Part shown: positions 1-6,766 of the stretch, in pieces
Numbering within the stretch: the stretch's first letter is position 1
How the letters are laid out: each line of letters begins with the position of its first letter
NCBI GenBank assembly: GCA_030024065.1
Contig: JASEIE010000099.1
Span: 1-11,442 of the forward strand
Source of the DNA: Thermodesulfobacteriota bacterium
GTDB taxonomy: Bacteria; Desulfobacterota; BSN033; UBA1163
Direction: 5' to 3'
Length of the DNA stretch: 11,442 nucleotides
Notes under the pieces: model-generated
The model's input: the letters and a program-made list of their open reading frames with translations, nothing else
Database searches by the model: none
What the model was told of the DNA's origin: nothing
Position numbers and translations under genes: made by a program

Positions 1-29
1 GGCCACGCTCCGCTCGGCGGGGCGTGGCC
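1..29. repeat. GC-rich perfect hairpin palindrome
   Basis: Bases 1-13 pair with 17-29 across a three-base loop (TCG at 14-16). There are twelve Watson-Crick pairs and one G-T wobble (9/21). It starts at the window edge, so it may extend further left. No T-run follows, so it does not look like an intrinsic terminator for an upstream + strand gene. Its sequence is much more GC-rich than the following 130 bases. It is best described as a REP-like intergenic palindrome, and its function is unknown. Confidence 0.7.
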
Positions 30-75
30 GAACTCCCTGCCTTCGCCGAAACGGCTACGCGCAGGCAGGGAGTTC
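30..75. repeat. Second GC-rich palindrome with nested inner stem
   Basis: Bases 30-42 pair perfectly with 63-75 (13 bp, arm GAACTCCCTGCCT). Inside the loop, GCCG at 45-48 can pair with CGGC at 52-55 around AAA. It directly abuts the hairpin at 1-29, giving a two-palindrome unit. The right arm runs into AGTTCGGAGTT (71-81), a word that recurs near 6649-6740 and 7334-7345, so this element may belong to the same dispersed repeat family. It is noncoding and lies upstream of ahbD. Confidence 0.7.
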
Positions 76-94
76 GGAGTTAAAAACCATAAAT

Positions 95-205
95 CAAATT
101 CCAAATAAGCTCCAATGTTCCAATAACCAAACACTTTTTGATCATTGGAATTTGGAGTTTGGTGATTATTTGGTTATTGGTGCTTGGTCATTGGTGATTG
201 GTGGA
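95..205. repeat. AT-rich leader of overlapping ATTGG-type repeats
   Basis: This stretch upstream of ahbD is built from variants of ATTGG, TTTGG and GGTGATT in both orientations. CCAATAACCAA (120-130) is the exact reverse complement of 170-180, and CAAATTCCAA (95-104) is the exact reverse complement of 145-154. TGATCATTGGAA (139-150) recurs exactly at 8407-8418 in the porA-porB gap. The 3' end (about 170-205) repeats TTGGT and ATTGG in near-tandem form. No convincing -35/-10 pair stands out. It may be a repeat element that doubles as the ahbD 5' untranslated region. Confidence 0.55.
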
Positions 206-210
206 ATATA

Positions 211-1299
211 ATGAACCAGAATAAATCTGCTCATTCACATTCACAATCTACGTTTCCGTCCACCCATCAGCTACGGATGGTGGCCTGGGAGTTAACACGA
301 GGTTGTAATTTGGCCTGTGTCCACTGCCGGGCCTCTTCGGAGCGCGGCCCTTACCCAGGGGAGTTGACCACAACGGAGTGTTTCAGGGTAATGAATGAGA
401 TTGCCGCCATTAGCAAACCCGTCATCATCCTCACCGGAGGGGAACCTCTTCTCCGAACCGATATCTTCGACCTGGCCAGGTATGGAACGGAAAAAGGGTT
501 CCGGATGGTCATGGCAACCAATGGCACACTGATCACCGAGGAGATGGTCAGGGCGATGAAGGCCTCGGGAATTCAACGGATTAGTGTCAGCCTCGATGGG
601 CCTGATGCCGGGACACACGATGCCTTCCGAAGAGTGAAAGGCGCATTCGAAGGATCGCTAAGAGGCATAGAGATAGCAAAGAGGGAAGGCCTTCCCTTCC
701 AGATCAATACCACGATCACACAGGCCAACCTTCATCTGACCCAGGATATCCTTCGTCTCGCTATTGCGCTCGGGGCGGTGGCCCATCACATCTTCCTCCT
801 CGTTCCCACAGGAAGGGGAAAGGAGCTTCAGGACCAGGAGATATCCGCCCTCGATTATGAAAAGACCCTTAACTGGTTCTACGAACAGATCGATCAGGTC
901 CCTCTCCAGCTTAAGGCTACCTGTGCCCCCCATTACTACCGCATCCTCCGGCAGCGAGCGAAAAAAGAGGGAAAGAAGATCACTTTTGGGGAACATGGAC
1001 TGGATGCGATGACCCGGGGATGTCTTGGAGGCATCTCCTTCTGTTTCATCTCACATAGGGGTCAGATCCAGCCCTGTGGCTATCTCGAATTGAACTGCGG
1101 GAATGTGAGAGAAAAACCCTTCCAGGAGATCTGGACGGAATCCCGTATTTTCCAGAACCTTCGAAATTTCGATGGCTATCATGGGAAATGTGGGCGTTGT
1201 GAGTTTAGAAAGGTCTGTGGAGGGTGTCGGGCCCGAGCCTATGAAACCTCTGGAGACTATATGGCAGAGGAACCCTACTGCATCTATGAGCCGGCTTAA
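211..1299 (+). CDS. ahbD: AhbD-type radical SAM heme b synthase
   Basis: The likely product is the last enzyme of the siroheme-dependent (alternative) heme pathway. That enzyme oxidatively decarboxylates two propionate side chains of Fe-coproporphyrin III to vinyl groups, giving heme b without oxygen. The protein is 362 residues. The radical-SAM cysteines are C32, C36 and C39 (CNLACVHC), and GGEP lies at 76-79. A C-terminal SPASM-like auxiliary cluster region holds C271, C278, C289, C296, C327, C330, C336, C339 and C357. The motifs ATCAPHYYRI (236-245), MTRGCLGG (267-274) and CGGCRARAY (336-344) match what I recall of Desulfovibrio AhbD. I chose ATG at 211, because the upstream TTG at 184 lies inside the repeat-rich leader. 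A weak GGTGG precedes the ATG. The paralogues AhbC and NirJ are the main alternatives. No other ahb or hem gene is in the window, so the gene sits apart from its pathway. Confidence 0.85.
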   Translation: MNQNKSAHSHSQSTFPSTHQLRMVAWELTRGCNLACVHCRASSERGPYPGELTTTECFRVMNEIAAISKPVIILTGGEPLLRTDIFDLARYGTEKGFRMVMATNGTLITEEMVRAMKASGIQRISVSLDGPDAGTHDAFRRVKGAFEGSLRGIEIAKREGLPFQINTTITQANLHLTQDILRLAIALGAVAHHIFLLVPTGRGKELQDQEISALDYEKTLNWFYEQIDQVPLQLKATCAPHYYRILRQRAKKEGKKITFGEHGLDAMTRGCLGGISFCFISHRGQIQPCGYLELNCGNVREKPFQEIWTESRIFQNLRNFDGYHGKCGRCEFRKVCGGCRARAYETSGDYMAEEPYCIYEPA

Positions 1300-1304
1300 A
1301 AATG

Positions 1305-1366
1305 GGGACACTTCCCAATTTTTATCATTGGGAAATTATCTTATGCGAAAAATTGGGAAGTGTCCC
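1305..1366. repeat. Perfect 19-bp inverted repeat, REP/MITE-like
   Basis: The left arm GGGACACTTCCCAATTTTT (1305-1323) is the exact reverse complement of 1348-1366. The spacer is 24 nt (1324-1347), and a G-T pair could extend the base of the stem. The element begins 5 nt after the ahbD stop and ends 12 nt before the kinase ATG. GGGACACTTCCC-type palindromes resemble the extragenic repeats associated with REP-associated tyrosine transposases, but no transposase is present here. On the + strand no T-run follows the hairpin. On the - strand ATTTTTA follows, so terminator activity in that direction is possible but would serve no visible gene. Confidence 0.8.
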
Positions 1367-1378
1367 TTGTGATTGGAT

Positions 1379-2935
1379 ATGAAATCATTTCTTAAATCCT
1401 TTTTCCGTTTCCGAATCAGCCTGACCACAAAATTTTTGATGGCCATGATCTTTCTGGTCTTCATCACCTCAGCCGCCTTCGGATGGTTCTTTCTCGGAAG
1501 GGAGACGGCTCAGCTTCGGAGCCAGTTAGATGCCCAAGGAAGGGCTATTATAAACAACTTCCTTTCCAGGCATTTCGTCGTCCTTCTCATGGAGCATGGG
1601 ACCGGCCTTTCTAATCGTTCCATCCTCCAGGGGATTGTCGAAACAATGGTGATGGAGAAGGATGTCGTTTTCTGTACCTTTATAGACAGTCATGGAGAGC
1701 GGCTGGCCCACGCTGTTAATAAAGGTTCATCTTCTGATCTCCAGCAAACCCATCTTATCTCTCATCCCATCCAATCCAGAGGAGGCCAGATTCTCGGAAC
1801 TCTCGAGGTCGGGCTTTCGTTTAATATGATAAAGGATCGGATATTTGAATTGAAGAGGGATATCCTCATCGTCACCCTGGGAGTGATCGGGATCGGATTT
1901 TTACTCATCCTCATCTTTACCCGGATTCTTCTCAAACCTATTGAAAAGCTGGCTTCGGCCACAGAGAAAATAACCGGGGGCGAATTATCTCAGACCGTCG
2001 ATATCCGCTCAAGGGATGAGATCGGAGACCTGGCCAAAGCCTTCAACCAGATGACCACCCAGTTAAAAGAGTCCAGAAACGACCTCGAAGAGAAGGTGGA
2101 GGAACGCACTCATCAGCTGGAGGAGAATATCGAAGAACTGAACCGGGCGAGGATGTCCACATTGAAAATGCTTGAGGATCTTCAATCTGCCAAAGGGGAA
2201 CTGGAAAGGGTCAACCTTGAGTTAAAGGAGGCGGATGAGACCAAAATGAAATTTATCGGTATCGCCTCCCATGAATTGAAGACCCCGCTCACCGCCGTTA
2301 AAGCCAATATCGACTTCATCCTTTCCGGGAAGGAAGGAGAAGTTCCTGACCACTTGAGGTCCTATCTTCTCACCATCCAGAGGAACACCAAACGGATCCA
2401 GGAAACCATGGATCATATGCTGGACTTGACCCGCATCAAATCGGGTCGCCTGCTTCTCGATCGAGAACCCATCCTCCTCTCCGAAGTGGTGGGAAGATAT
2501 GTCAGTGAGGTGAAGCCGGTGGATAAGAACCTCACCATCCAAACCGATATCCCGGAAAGCCTCTCTGTCTATGCCGATAGAAATTGGCTTCACGATATCT
2601 TTATCAATCTCCTCTCCAATGCCTTTAAATTTACTCCGGATGGGGGAAAGGTCTCGATCATCGCCAGTCGAGAGGACGGTGATATCCTCCATGAGATTCG
2701 GGACACCGGGATAGGCATCCCGGAGGATAAACTCCAGAAGATCTTCGAAGAATTCTATCAGGTCGAGGGCAATAAACACGGGGGCACGGGTTTGGGCCTT
2801 TCCATCGTCAAACGGGTAATCGAAGAGCATGGAGGGAAGATCTGGGCGGAATCCCAACCGGGGAAAGGCTCATCCTTCTATTTCACCCTCCCTGCCTTAA
2901 AGGAGAAGGAAGATGAAAGATCAGCCCGTCCATAA
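1379..2935 (+). CDS. Membrane sensor histidine kinase (HAMP, HisKA, HATPase)
   Basis: This is a 518-residue transmitter that probably senses an extracytoplasmic signal and phosphorylates the overlapping regulator. TM1 lies near residues 18-40 and TM2 near 161-183. Between them is a periplasmic region of about 120 residues with no motif I recognise. Next come HAMP (about 184-234), a charged coiled coil (about 234-290) and HisKA with phospho-acceptor H298 in ASHELKTPL. The HATPase domain has an N-box (N410, N414), G1 DTGIGIP (442-448), an F-box near EEFYQ, and G2 GGTGLGLS (468-475). All catalytic motifs look intact. ATG 1379 and TTG 1373 are both possible starts, and neither has a Shine-Dalgarno sequence at normal spacing because the inverted repeat at 1305-1366 occupies that position. 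It overlaps the next gene by 23 nt, indicating co-translation. Confidence 0.92.
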   Translation: MKSFLKSFFRFRISLTTKFLMAMIFLVFITSAAFGWFFLGRETAQLRSQLDAQGRAIINNFLSRHFVVLLMEHGTGLSNRSILQGIVETMVMEKDVVFCTFIDSHGERLAHAVNKGSSSDLQQTHLISHPIQSRGGQILGTLEVGLSFNMIKDRIFELKRDILIVTLGVIGIGFLLILIFTRILLKPIEKLASATEKITGGELSQTVDIRSRDEIGDLAKAFNQMTTQLKESRNDLEEKVEERTHQLEENIEELNRARMSTLKMLEDLQSAKGELERVNLELKEADETKMKFIGIASHELKTPLTAVKANIDFILSGKEGEVPDHLRSYLLTIQRNTKRIQETMDHMLDLTRIKSGRLLLDREPILLSEVVGRYVSEVKPVDKNLTIQTDIPESLSVYADRNWLHDIFINLLSNAFKFTPDGGKVSIIASREDGDILHEIRDTGIGIPEDKLQKIFEEFYQVEGNKHGGTGLGLSIVKRVIEEHGGKIWAESQPGKGSSFYFTLPALKEKEDERSARP

Positions 2936-3827
2936 AGAGACAAAAGGCAAGGTGTTGATCGTTGACGATGTTTCGGACACGCTGGAGATCATCCGGAAAC
3001 TTCTCCGCTACGAAGGATACGAAGTCTTCACGGCATCCACAGGAGAAGAAGGGCTGGAGAAAGCGGAGAAAGAGAAGCCGGAGGTCGTTCTGATGGATAT
3101 CAATCTCCCGGGAATCGATGGGAACGAAGCCTTAAGGAGGCTAAAAAAGATCGACCCCATTCAATGCGTCATCATGCTGACCGCCTATGCCACAGTGGAT
3201 AGCGCCATCCAGGCCCTTAAGGAAGGGGCCTCCGATTTCATTAAGAAGCCTTTCGAGAACGAGCATCTCATCCATATCGTCAATCAAACTCTCGAAAAGT
3301 GTCTTACCTTAAAGGAGAAGGAGAAACTGGAGGAGGAGGTGCGCAGACTTTCCATCACCGATGATCTGACGGGCCTCTTCAATCACCGATATTTCTTCAA
3401 GACCCTGGAATCCGAACTGGTTCGGAAGAATCGCCAGAAGACCTCTCTCTCACTGCTGATGTTCGACGTCGACAATTTCAAAAGATATAATGATCGCTAT
3501 GGACATCTCGAAGGGGATCGGGTTTTAAAAAGGATCGGTGAGATTGTAAAACAATCCATCCGTAGCAATGTCGATTCCGGCTATCGTTACGGAGGGGATG
3601 AATTCGCTGCCCTCCTCATCGGCGCCACCCGCGATCAAGCCCTCAGCATTGCCGAACGAATCCGTTCAACGATTGAGCAGGCTGGATTCGAAAAGATCAC
3701 CGTGAGCATCGGCCTGGCTGAATTTAAAGAACACTTCGATCTGGAGGGGTTTGTGAAATCGTCGGACGATTCCATGTATGCTGCCAAAAATTCGGGCGGA
3801 AACCGGATCCATGCCAACAACCCCTGA
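2913..3827 (+). CDS. Response regulator with GGDEF diguanylate cyclase output
   Basis: This 304-residue PleD/WspR-like cytoplasmic protein has a receiver domain (about 12-125) and a GGDEF domain (about 145-302). The receiver carries the acidic pair D18/D19, phospho-acceptor D62 (MDINLPG), T90 and K112 (KKPF), all canonical. A short charged helix (about 126-145) links the domains. The cyclase begins with ITDDLTGLFNHRY (148-160) and has FDVDNFKRYND and an intact active-site GGDEF (227-231), so it should make c-di-GMP from two GTP. The product-inhibition I-site, RxxD in the family, reads SNVD (218-221) and lacks its arginine. The start ATG lies inside the kinase gene and is preceded by AGGAG (2901-2905) at good spacing. 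The overlap makes it the evident partner of the kinase, so the signal probably sets c-di-GMP level. Confidence 0.93.
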   Translation: MKDQPVHKETKGKVLIVDDVSDTLEIIRKLLRYEGYEVFTASTGEEGLEKAEKEKPEVVLMDINLPGIDGNEALRRLKKIDPIQCVIMLTAYATVDSAIQALKEGASDFIKKPFENEHLIHIVNQTLEKCLTLKEKEKLEEEVRRLSITDDLTGLFNHRYFFKTLESELVRKNRQKTSLSLLMFDVDNFKRYNDRYGHLEGDRVLKRIGEIVKQSIRSNVDSGYRYGGDEFAALLIGATRDQALSIAERIRSTIEQAGFEKITVSIGLAEFKEHFDLEGFVKSSDDSMYAAKNSGGNRIHANNP

Positions 3828-3838
3828 TACATTGCAAG

Positions 3839-3880
3839 GCGCATAGTGCAAAGCGCATAGTGCAAAGCGCATAGTGTGAA
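3839..3880. repeat. Three tandem copies of a 14-bp repeat
   Basis: GCGCATAGTGCAAA occurs at 3839-3852 and 3853-3866 exactly. A third copy at 3867-3880 ends TGTGAA instead of TGCAAA. The array starts 11 nt after the GGDEF gene stop. There are no spacers, so it is not CRISPR. The unit is not a multiple of three, and the array lies outside coding sequence. It could be a slippage-generated minisatellite or a protein-binding array. Confidence 0.75.
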
Positions 3881-3972
3881 AGAGTTCAGATAGTCATGTA
3901 GTCAGATAGTCCAAAACTTAAAACCAGGGCTATAAGATTATAAGACGATACGACTATTCGACTATAAAGTTT
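3881..3972. other. polA leader with short repeated words
   Basis: CAGATAGTC occurs at 3887-3895 and 3903-3911, ATAAGA at 3932-3937 and 3940-3945, and CGACTAT at 3951-3957 and 3959-3965. ATAGTC of the first pair is the reverse complement of GACTAT of the last, allowing weak stems. TATAAG-like words near 3931-3944 could serve as -10 elements, but I see no matching -35. There is no Shine-Dalgarno sequence in front of the polA ATG. A polA promoter probably lies here, but it cannot be pinpointed. Confidence 0.45.
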
Positions 3973-6639
3973 ATGCCAGATCGTCCAAAGCTTTTTTTAA
4001 TCGATGGTTCCTCCTATATCTATCGGGCCTTCTATGCCATCCGCCACCTCTCCAATTCAAGAGGCCTTCCGACCAATGCCATCTTCGGCTTCCTCCAGAT
4101 GCTTCTCAAAGTACTCAAAGACCACCGGCCTGACTACCTTGCCGTCGTCTTCGATTCGAAGGCCCCTACCTTTCGAAGCGAGATCTATAAAGAATATAAG
4201 GCCAATCGGCCTGCCATGCCGGAAGGGTTAGTCCCACAGATTCCCTATATCAAGAAGATCATCGAAGGATACCGTATCGCCACATTGGAGATGAATGGAT
4301 ATGAGGCCGATGATCTCATCGGAACCGTTGCAAAAGGTGCGGCGTCCCAAGTCGATGTTGTGATCATTACGGGTGACAAGGACATCCTCCAGTTAGTGAG
4401 CGATCAAATCCAGGTCTATGATACGATGAAGGAAAAAAGATTGGGAGTGGAGGAGGTGAGGGAGCGTTTCGGCGTTTCGCCCGGACAGGTGGTGGAGGTG
4501 ATGGGACTGGCCGGAGACGCCATCGACAACATCCCGGGTGTCCCCGGAATTGGCGAGAAGACCGCCATTGAGCTGATCAAGACCTTTGGATCGATCGAGA
4601 ATCTCCTGAGCCATTTAGACCAGGTATCTCAAAAAAAAATGAAGGAGAAATTGGAGAATTACGGGGAACTGGCAAGGCTCAGCCGCAAGTTAGCAACCAT
4701 TCAAACGGAAGCGCCCATTCCCTACCAGATAAAAGATTTTACCCTCTCCCCCCCTGATCTGAAAAGCCTCAGAGAACTCTTCAAGGAATTAGAGTTCAAT
4801 AAACTTCTCAGGGAGCTCCCCGAAGAATATCCGGGGTTAAGGGCAGGCAGGGATTATCGCCTGATAACGGATCAGGATAAATTCCTCTTCTTACTGCAAG
4901 ACCTGAGAAAATCCGGATGCTTTGCTGTCGATCTCGAGACCACCTCCCTCTATCCGGTGTGGGCTGATCTGGTTGGGATGAGCCTATCTCATACACCCCA
5001 TCAGGCCTTCTATATCCCCCTCGGCCATCGGCACACCGAGCAACTCCCTCTACCCTGGGTGCTAAAAGAGTTAAAACCGCTGCTGGAGGATGAAGGGGTG
5101 AAGAAGGTGGGGCAGAATATTAAATATGACTGGATCATCCTGAAACGCCACGGCATCCACCTTCGAGGGATTCACTGCGATACCATGATCGCCTCCTATC
5201 TTCTCAATCCCACCAAACATAACCACAACCTCGGCGAGATCAGCCGTGAATATCTGGACCGTAGCGTCACCGATTACAAGGACGTGGTAGGAGGAAAGGG
5301 GATGACCTTCGATCAGGTCGAACCCGAGAAGGCAAGGGACTACAGTTGCGAGGATGCGGATGTGACCCTCCAACTCTCCCGCCTTCTCCTTCCGAAGCTG
5401 AAGGAGGGAGGATTTGAAGATCTCTTCGACCGGGTGGAGATGCCGCTTGCCATCGTCCTGGCGAAGATGGAGATGAACGGGGTGAAGATCGATATCGATC
5501 TCCTCAGGGATTTTTCTAAGGAGATAGAAGGCCAGCTCCTCCGGAAGATGGAACAGATCTATGGATTGGCGGGCCAAGTCTTCAATATCAACTCCTCCCA
5601 GCAGCTGGGGAAAATCCTCTTTGATAAGTTGAAACTGCCTGTGATCAAAAAAACCAAGACAGGATACTCCACCGATGTCGAGGTTCTCGAAAAACTCTCC
5701 CTCCATCATGACCTCCCCTTGGAGATCCTCGGGTACCGGAATCTTACCAAACTCAAATCGACCTACATCGATGCCCTGCCAAAATTGCTCCATCCAGAAA
5801 CAAGACGGGTTCACACCTCCTATAACCAGACTGTAACCGCCACAGGACGACTCTCCTCAAGTGACCCCAATTTACAGAACATTCCCATCCGCACTGAGGA
5901 GGGAAACCGTATCCGGCAGGCCTTCGTTCCTGAGAAAGGATGGGCCATCGCCTCGGCAGACTATTCCCAGATTGAATTGCGGATTCTCGCCCACCTCTCC
6001 CGGGATGAAACGCTGATCGAAGCCTTCGAGAAGGACGAAGACATCCATCGCCGGACCGCCTCTGAGATCTTCGGCGTTCCACTGGAAAGGGTGACGCCTG
6101 TCATGAGGAGGGAAGCCAAGGTGATCAACTTCGGCATCATCTACGGGATGAGCGCCTATGGCCTATCACAACAACTGAGAATAGAACCCAAAATCGCCCA
6201 GGCCTATATCGATGAATACTTTAATAAATATTCAGGGGTCCAAGCCTATATCCAGAAAAGTCTCGAAGAGGCCAGACAAAAGGGTTCTGTCACCACCCTT
6301 CTCAACCGGCGGCGTTACCTTCCGGAGATCAGCTCTCCAACGGTAGCCATCCGACAGGCTTCGGAGAGGATGGCCATCAACACGCCCCTTCAGGGAACAG
6401 CCGCAGACATCATCAAGGTGGCAATGATTCGTATCCAGAACCGGTTGGAGGAAGGCCCTTTTTTAACGAAAATGATCATGCAGGTCCATGACGAACTGGT
6501 CTTCGAAGTCCCTGAGGAAGAGATTCAAAAGGCTCTTCCGATGATTCAGAATGAGATGGAGATGGTGATGGTGATGGAACTTTCCGTTCCCCTCAAGGTC
6601 TCCATCCATTCGGGAAAGAATTGGGCAGAAGCGCATTAA
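3973..6639 (+). CDS. polA: DNA polymerase I
   Basis: This 888-residue, full-length Pol I carries out gap filling, Okazaki-primer removal and repair synthesis. The 5'-nuclease domain (about 1-280) opens with LFLIDGSSYIYRAFYA and contains GYEADDLIGT and TGDKDILQL (133-141). It also has a helix-hairpin-helix region around IPGVPGIGEKTA (187-198). The 3'-5' exonuclease (about 295-480) keeps its metal ligands: D320 and E322 (DLETT), D386 (NIKYD) and Y457/D461 (YSCED), so proofreading should be active. The polymerase domain has motif A DYSQIELR (663-670, D663), the O-helix R713 to Y724 (RREAKVINFGIIYG), and motif C QVHDELVFE (837-845, D840/E841). The start ATG is the natural family start, but no Shine-Dalgarno sequence precedes it. 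Near the C-terminus an EMEMVMVM stretch reflects a GTGATG duplication (6565-6576). It stands alone between repeat-filled gaps. Confidence 0.98.
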   Translation: MPDRPKLFLIDGSSYIYRAFYAIRHLSNSRGLPTNAIFGFLQMLLKVLKDHRPDYLAVVFDSKAPTFRSEIYKEYKANRPAMPEGLVPQIPYIKKIIEGYRIATLEMNGYEADDLIGTVAKGAASQVDVVIITGDKDILQLVSDQIQVYDTMKEKRLGVEEVRERFGVSPGQVVEVMGLAGDAIDNIPGVPGIGEKTAIELIKTFGSIENLLSHLDQVSQKKMKEKLENYGELARLSRKLATIQTEAPIPYQIKDFTLSPPDLKSLRELFKELEFNKLLRELPEEYPGLRAGRDYRLITDQDKFLFLLQDLRKSGCFAVDLETTSLYPVWADLVGMSLSHTPHQAFYIPLGHRHTEQLPLPWVLKELKPLLEDEGVKKVGQNIKYDWIILKRHGIHLRGIHCDTMIASYLLNPTKHNHNLGEISREYLDRSVTDYKDVVGGKGMTFDQVEPEKARDYSCEDADVTLQLSRLLLPKLKEGGFEDLFDRVEMPLAIVLAKMEMNGVKIDIDLLRDFSKEIEGQLLRKMEQIYGLAGQVFNINSSQQLGKILFDKLKLPVIKKTKTGYSTDVEVLEKLSLHHDLPLEILGYRNLTKLKSTYIDALPKLLHPETRRVHTSYNQTVTATGRLSSSDPNLQNIPIRTEEGNRIRQAFVPEKGWAIASADYSQIELRILAHLSRDETLIEAFEKDEDIHRRTASEIFGVPLERVTPVMRREAKVINFGIIYGMSAYGLSQQLRIEPKIAQAYIDEYFNKYSGVQAYIQKSLEEARQKGSVTTLLNRRRYLPEISSPTVAIRQASERMAINTPLQGTAADIIKVAMIRIQNRLEEGPFLTKMIMQVHDELVFEVPEEEIQKALPMIQNEMEMVMVMELSVPLKVSIHSGKNWAEAH

Positions 6640-6648
6640 CAAAATATG

Positions 6649-6740
6649 GTTCGGAGTTATGAGTTCGGAGTTTTTAGAAAAAAGATTTTTTAATTAATGA
6701 GTTCAATTTCTGCTTTTGCTCCGAACTACGAACTCCGAAC
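6649..6740. repeat. Imperfect 22-bp inverted repeat, GTTCGGAGTT family
   Basis: The 22 bases at 6649-6670 match the reverse complement of 6719-6740 at 19 of 22 positions, with all differences in the central three bases. Each arm holds two copies of the word GTTCGGAG or a close variant. The 48-nt spacer is AT-rich. The element starts 10 nt after the polA stop and ends 26 nt before the next ATG. Single copies of the word also occur at 71-81 and 7334-7345. A + strand transcript could fold into a long hairpin, but no T-run follows the right arm. Confidence 0.7.
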
Positions 6741-6766
6741 TCCTTACTATCATTGGGGAGATATCA

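Noticed and set aside
184..210. TTG start nine codons upstream for ahbD
   Set aside because: These bases are part of the ATTGG repeat leader, and the encoded residues have no counterpart in the family as I recall it.
1305..1366. Intrinsic terminator for ahbD
   Set aside because: On the + strand the stem is followed by TTGTGATT rather than a T-run, the spacer is long (24 nt), and the T-run lies inside the stem. A repeat element fits better.
2222..2857. 211-codon open frame on the - strand inside the histidine kinase gene
   Set aside because: It is fully antisense to conserved HisKA and HATPase motifs. The translation shows no recognisable domain, so it is a shadow of the real coding frame.
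3839..3880. Possible CRISPR array or att site
   Set aside because: The 14-bp units are directly contiguous with no spacers, and no cas or integrase gene is nearby.
5071..5814. 247-codon open frame on the - strand inside polA
   Set aside because: It is antisense to the exonuclease and polymerase domains and mirrors polA codon structure. No ribosome-binding site or family features were seen.
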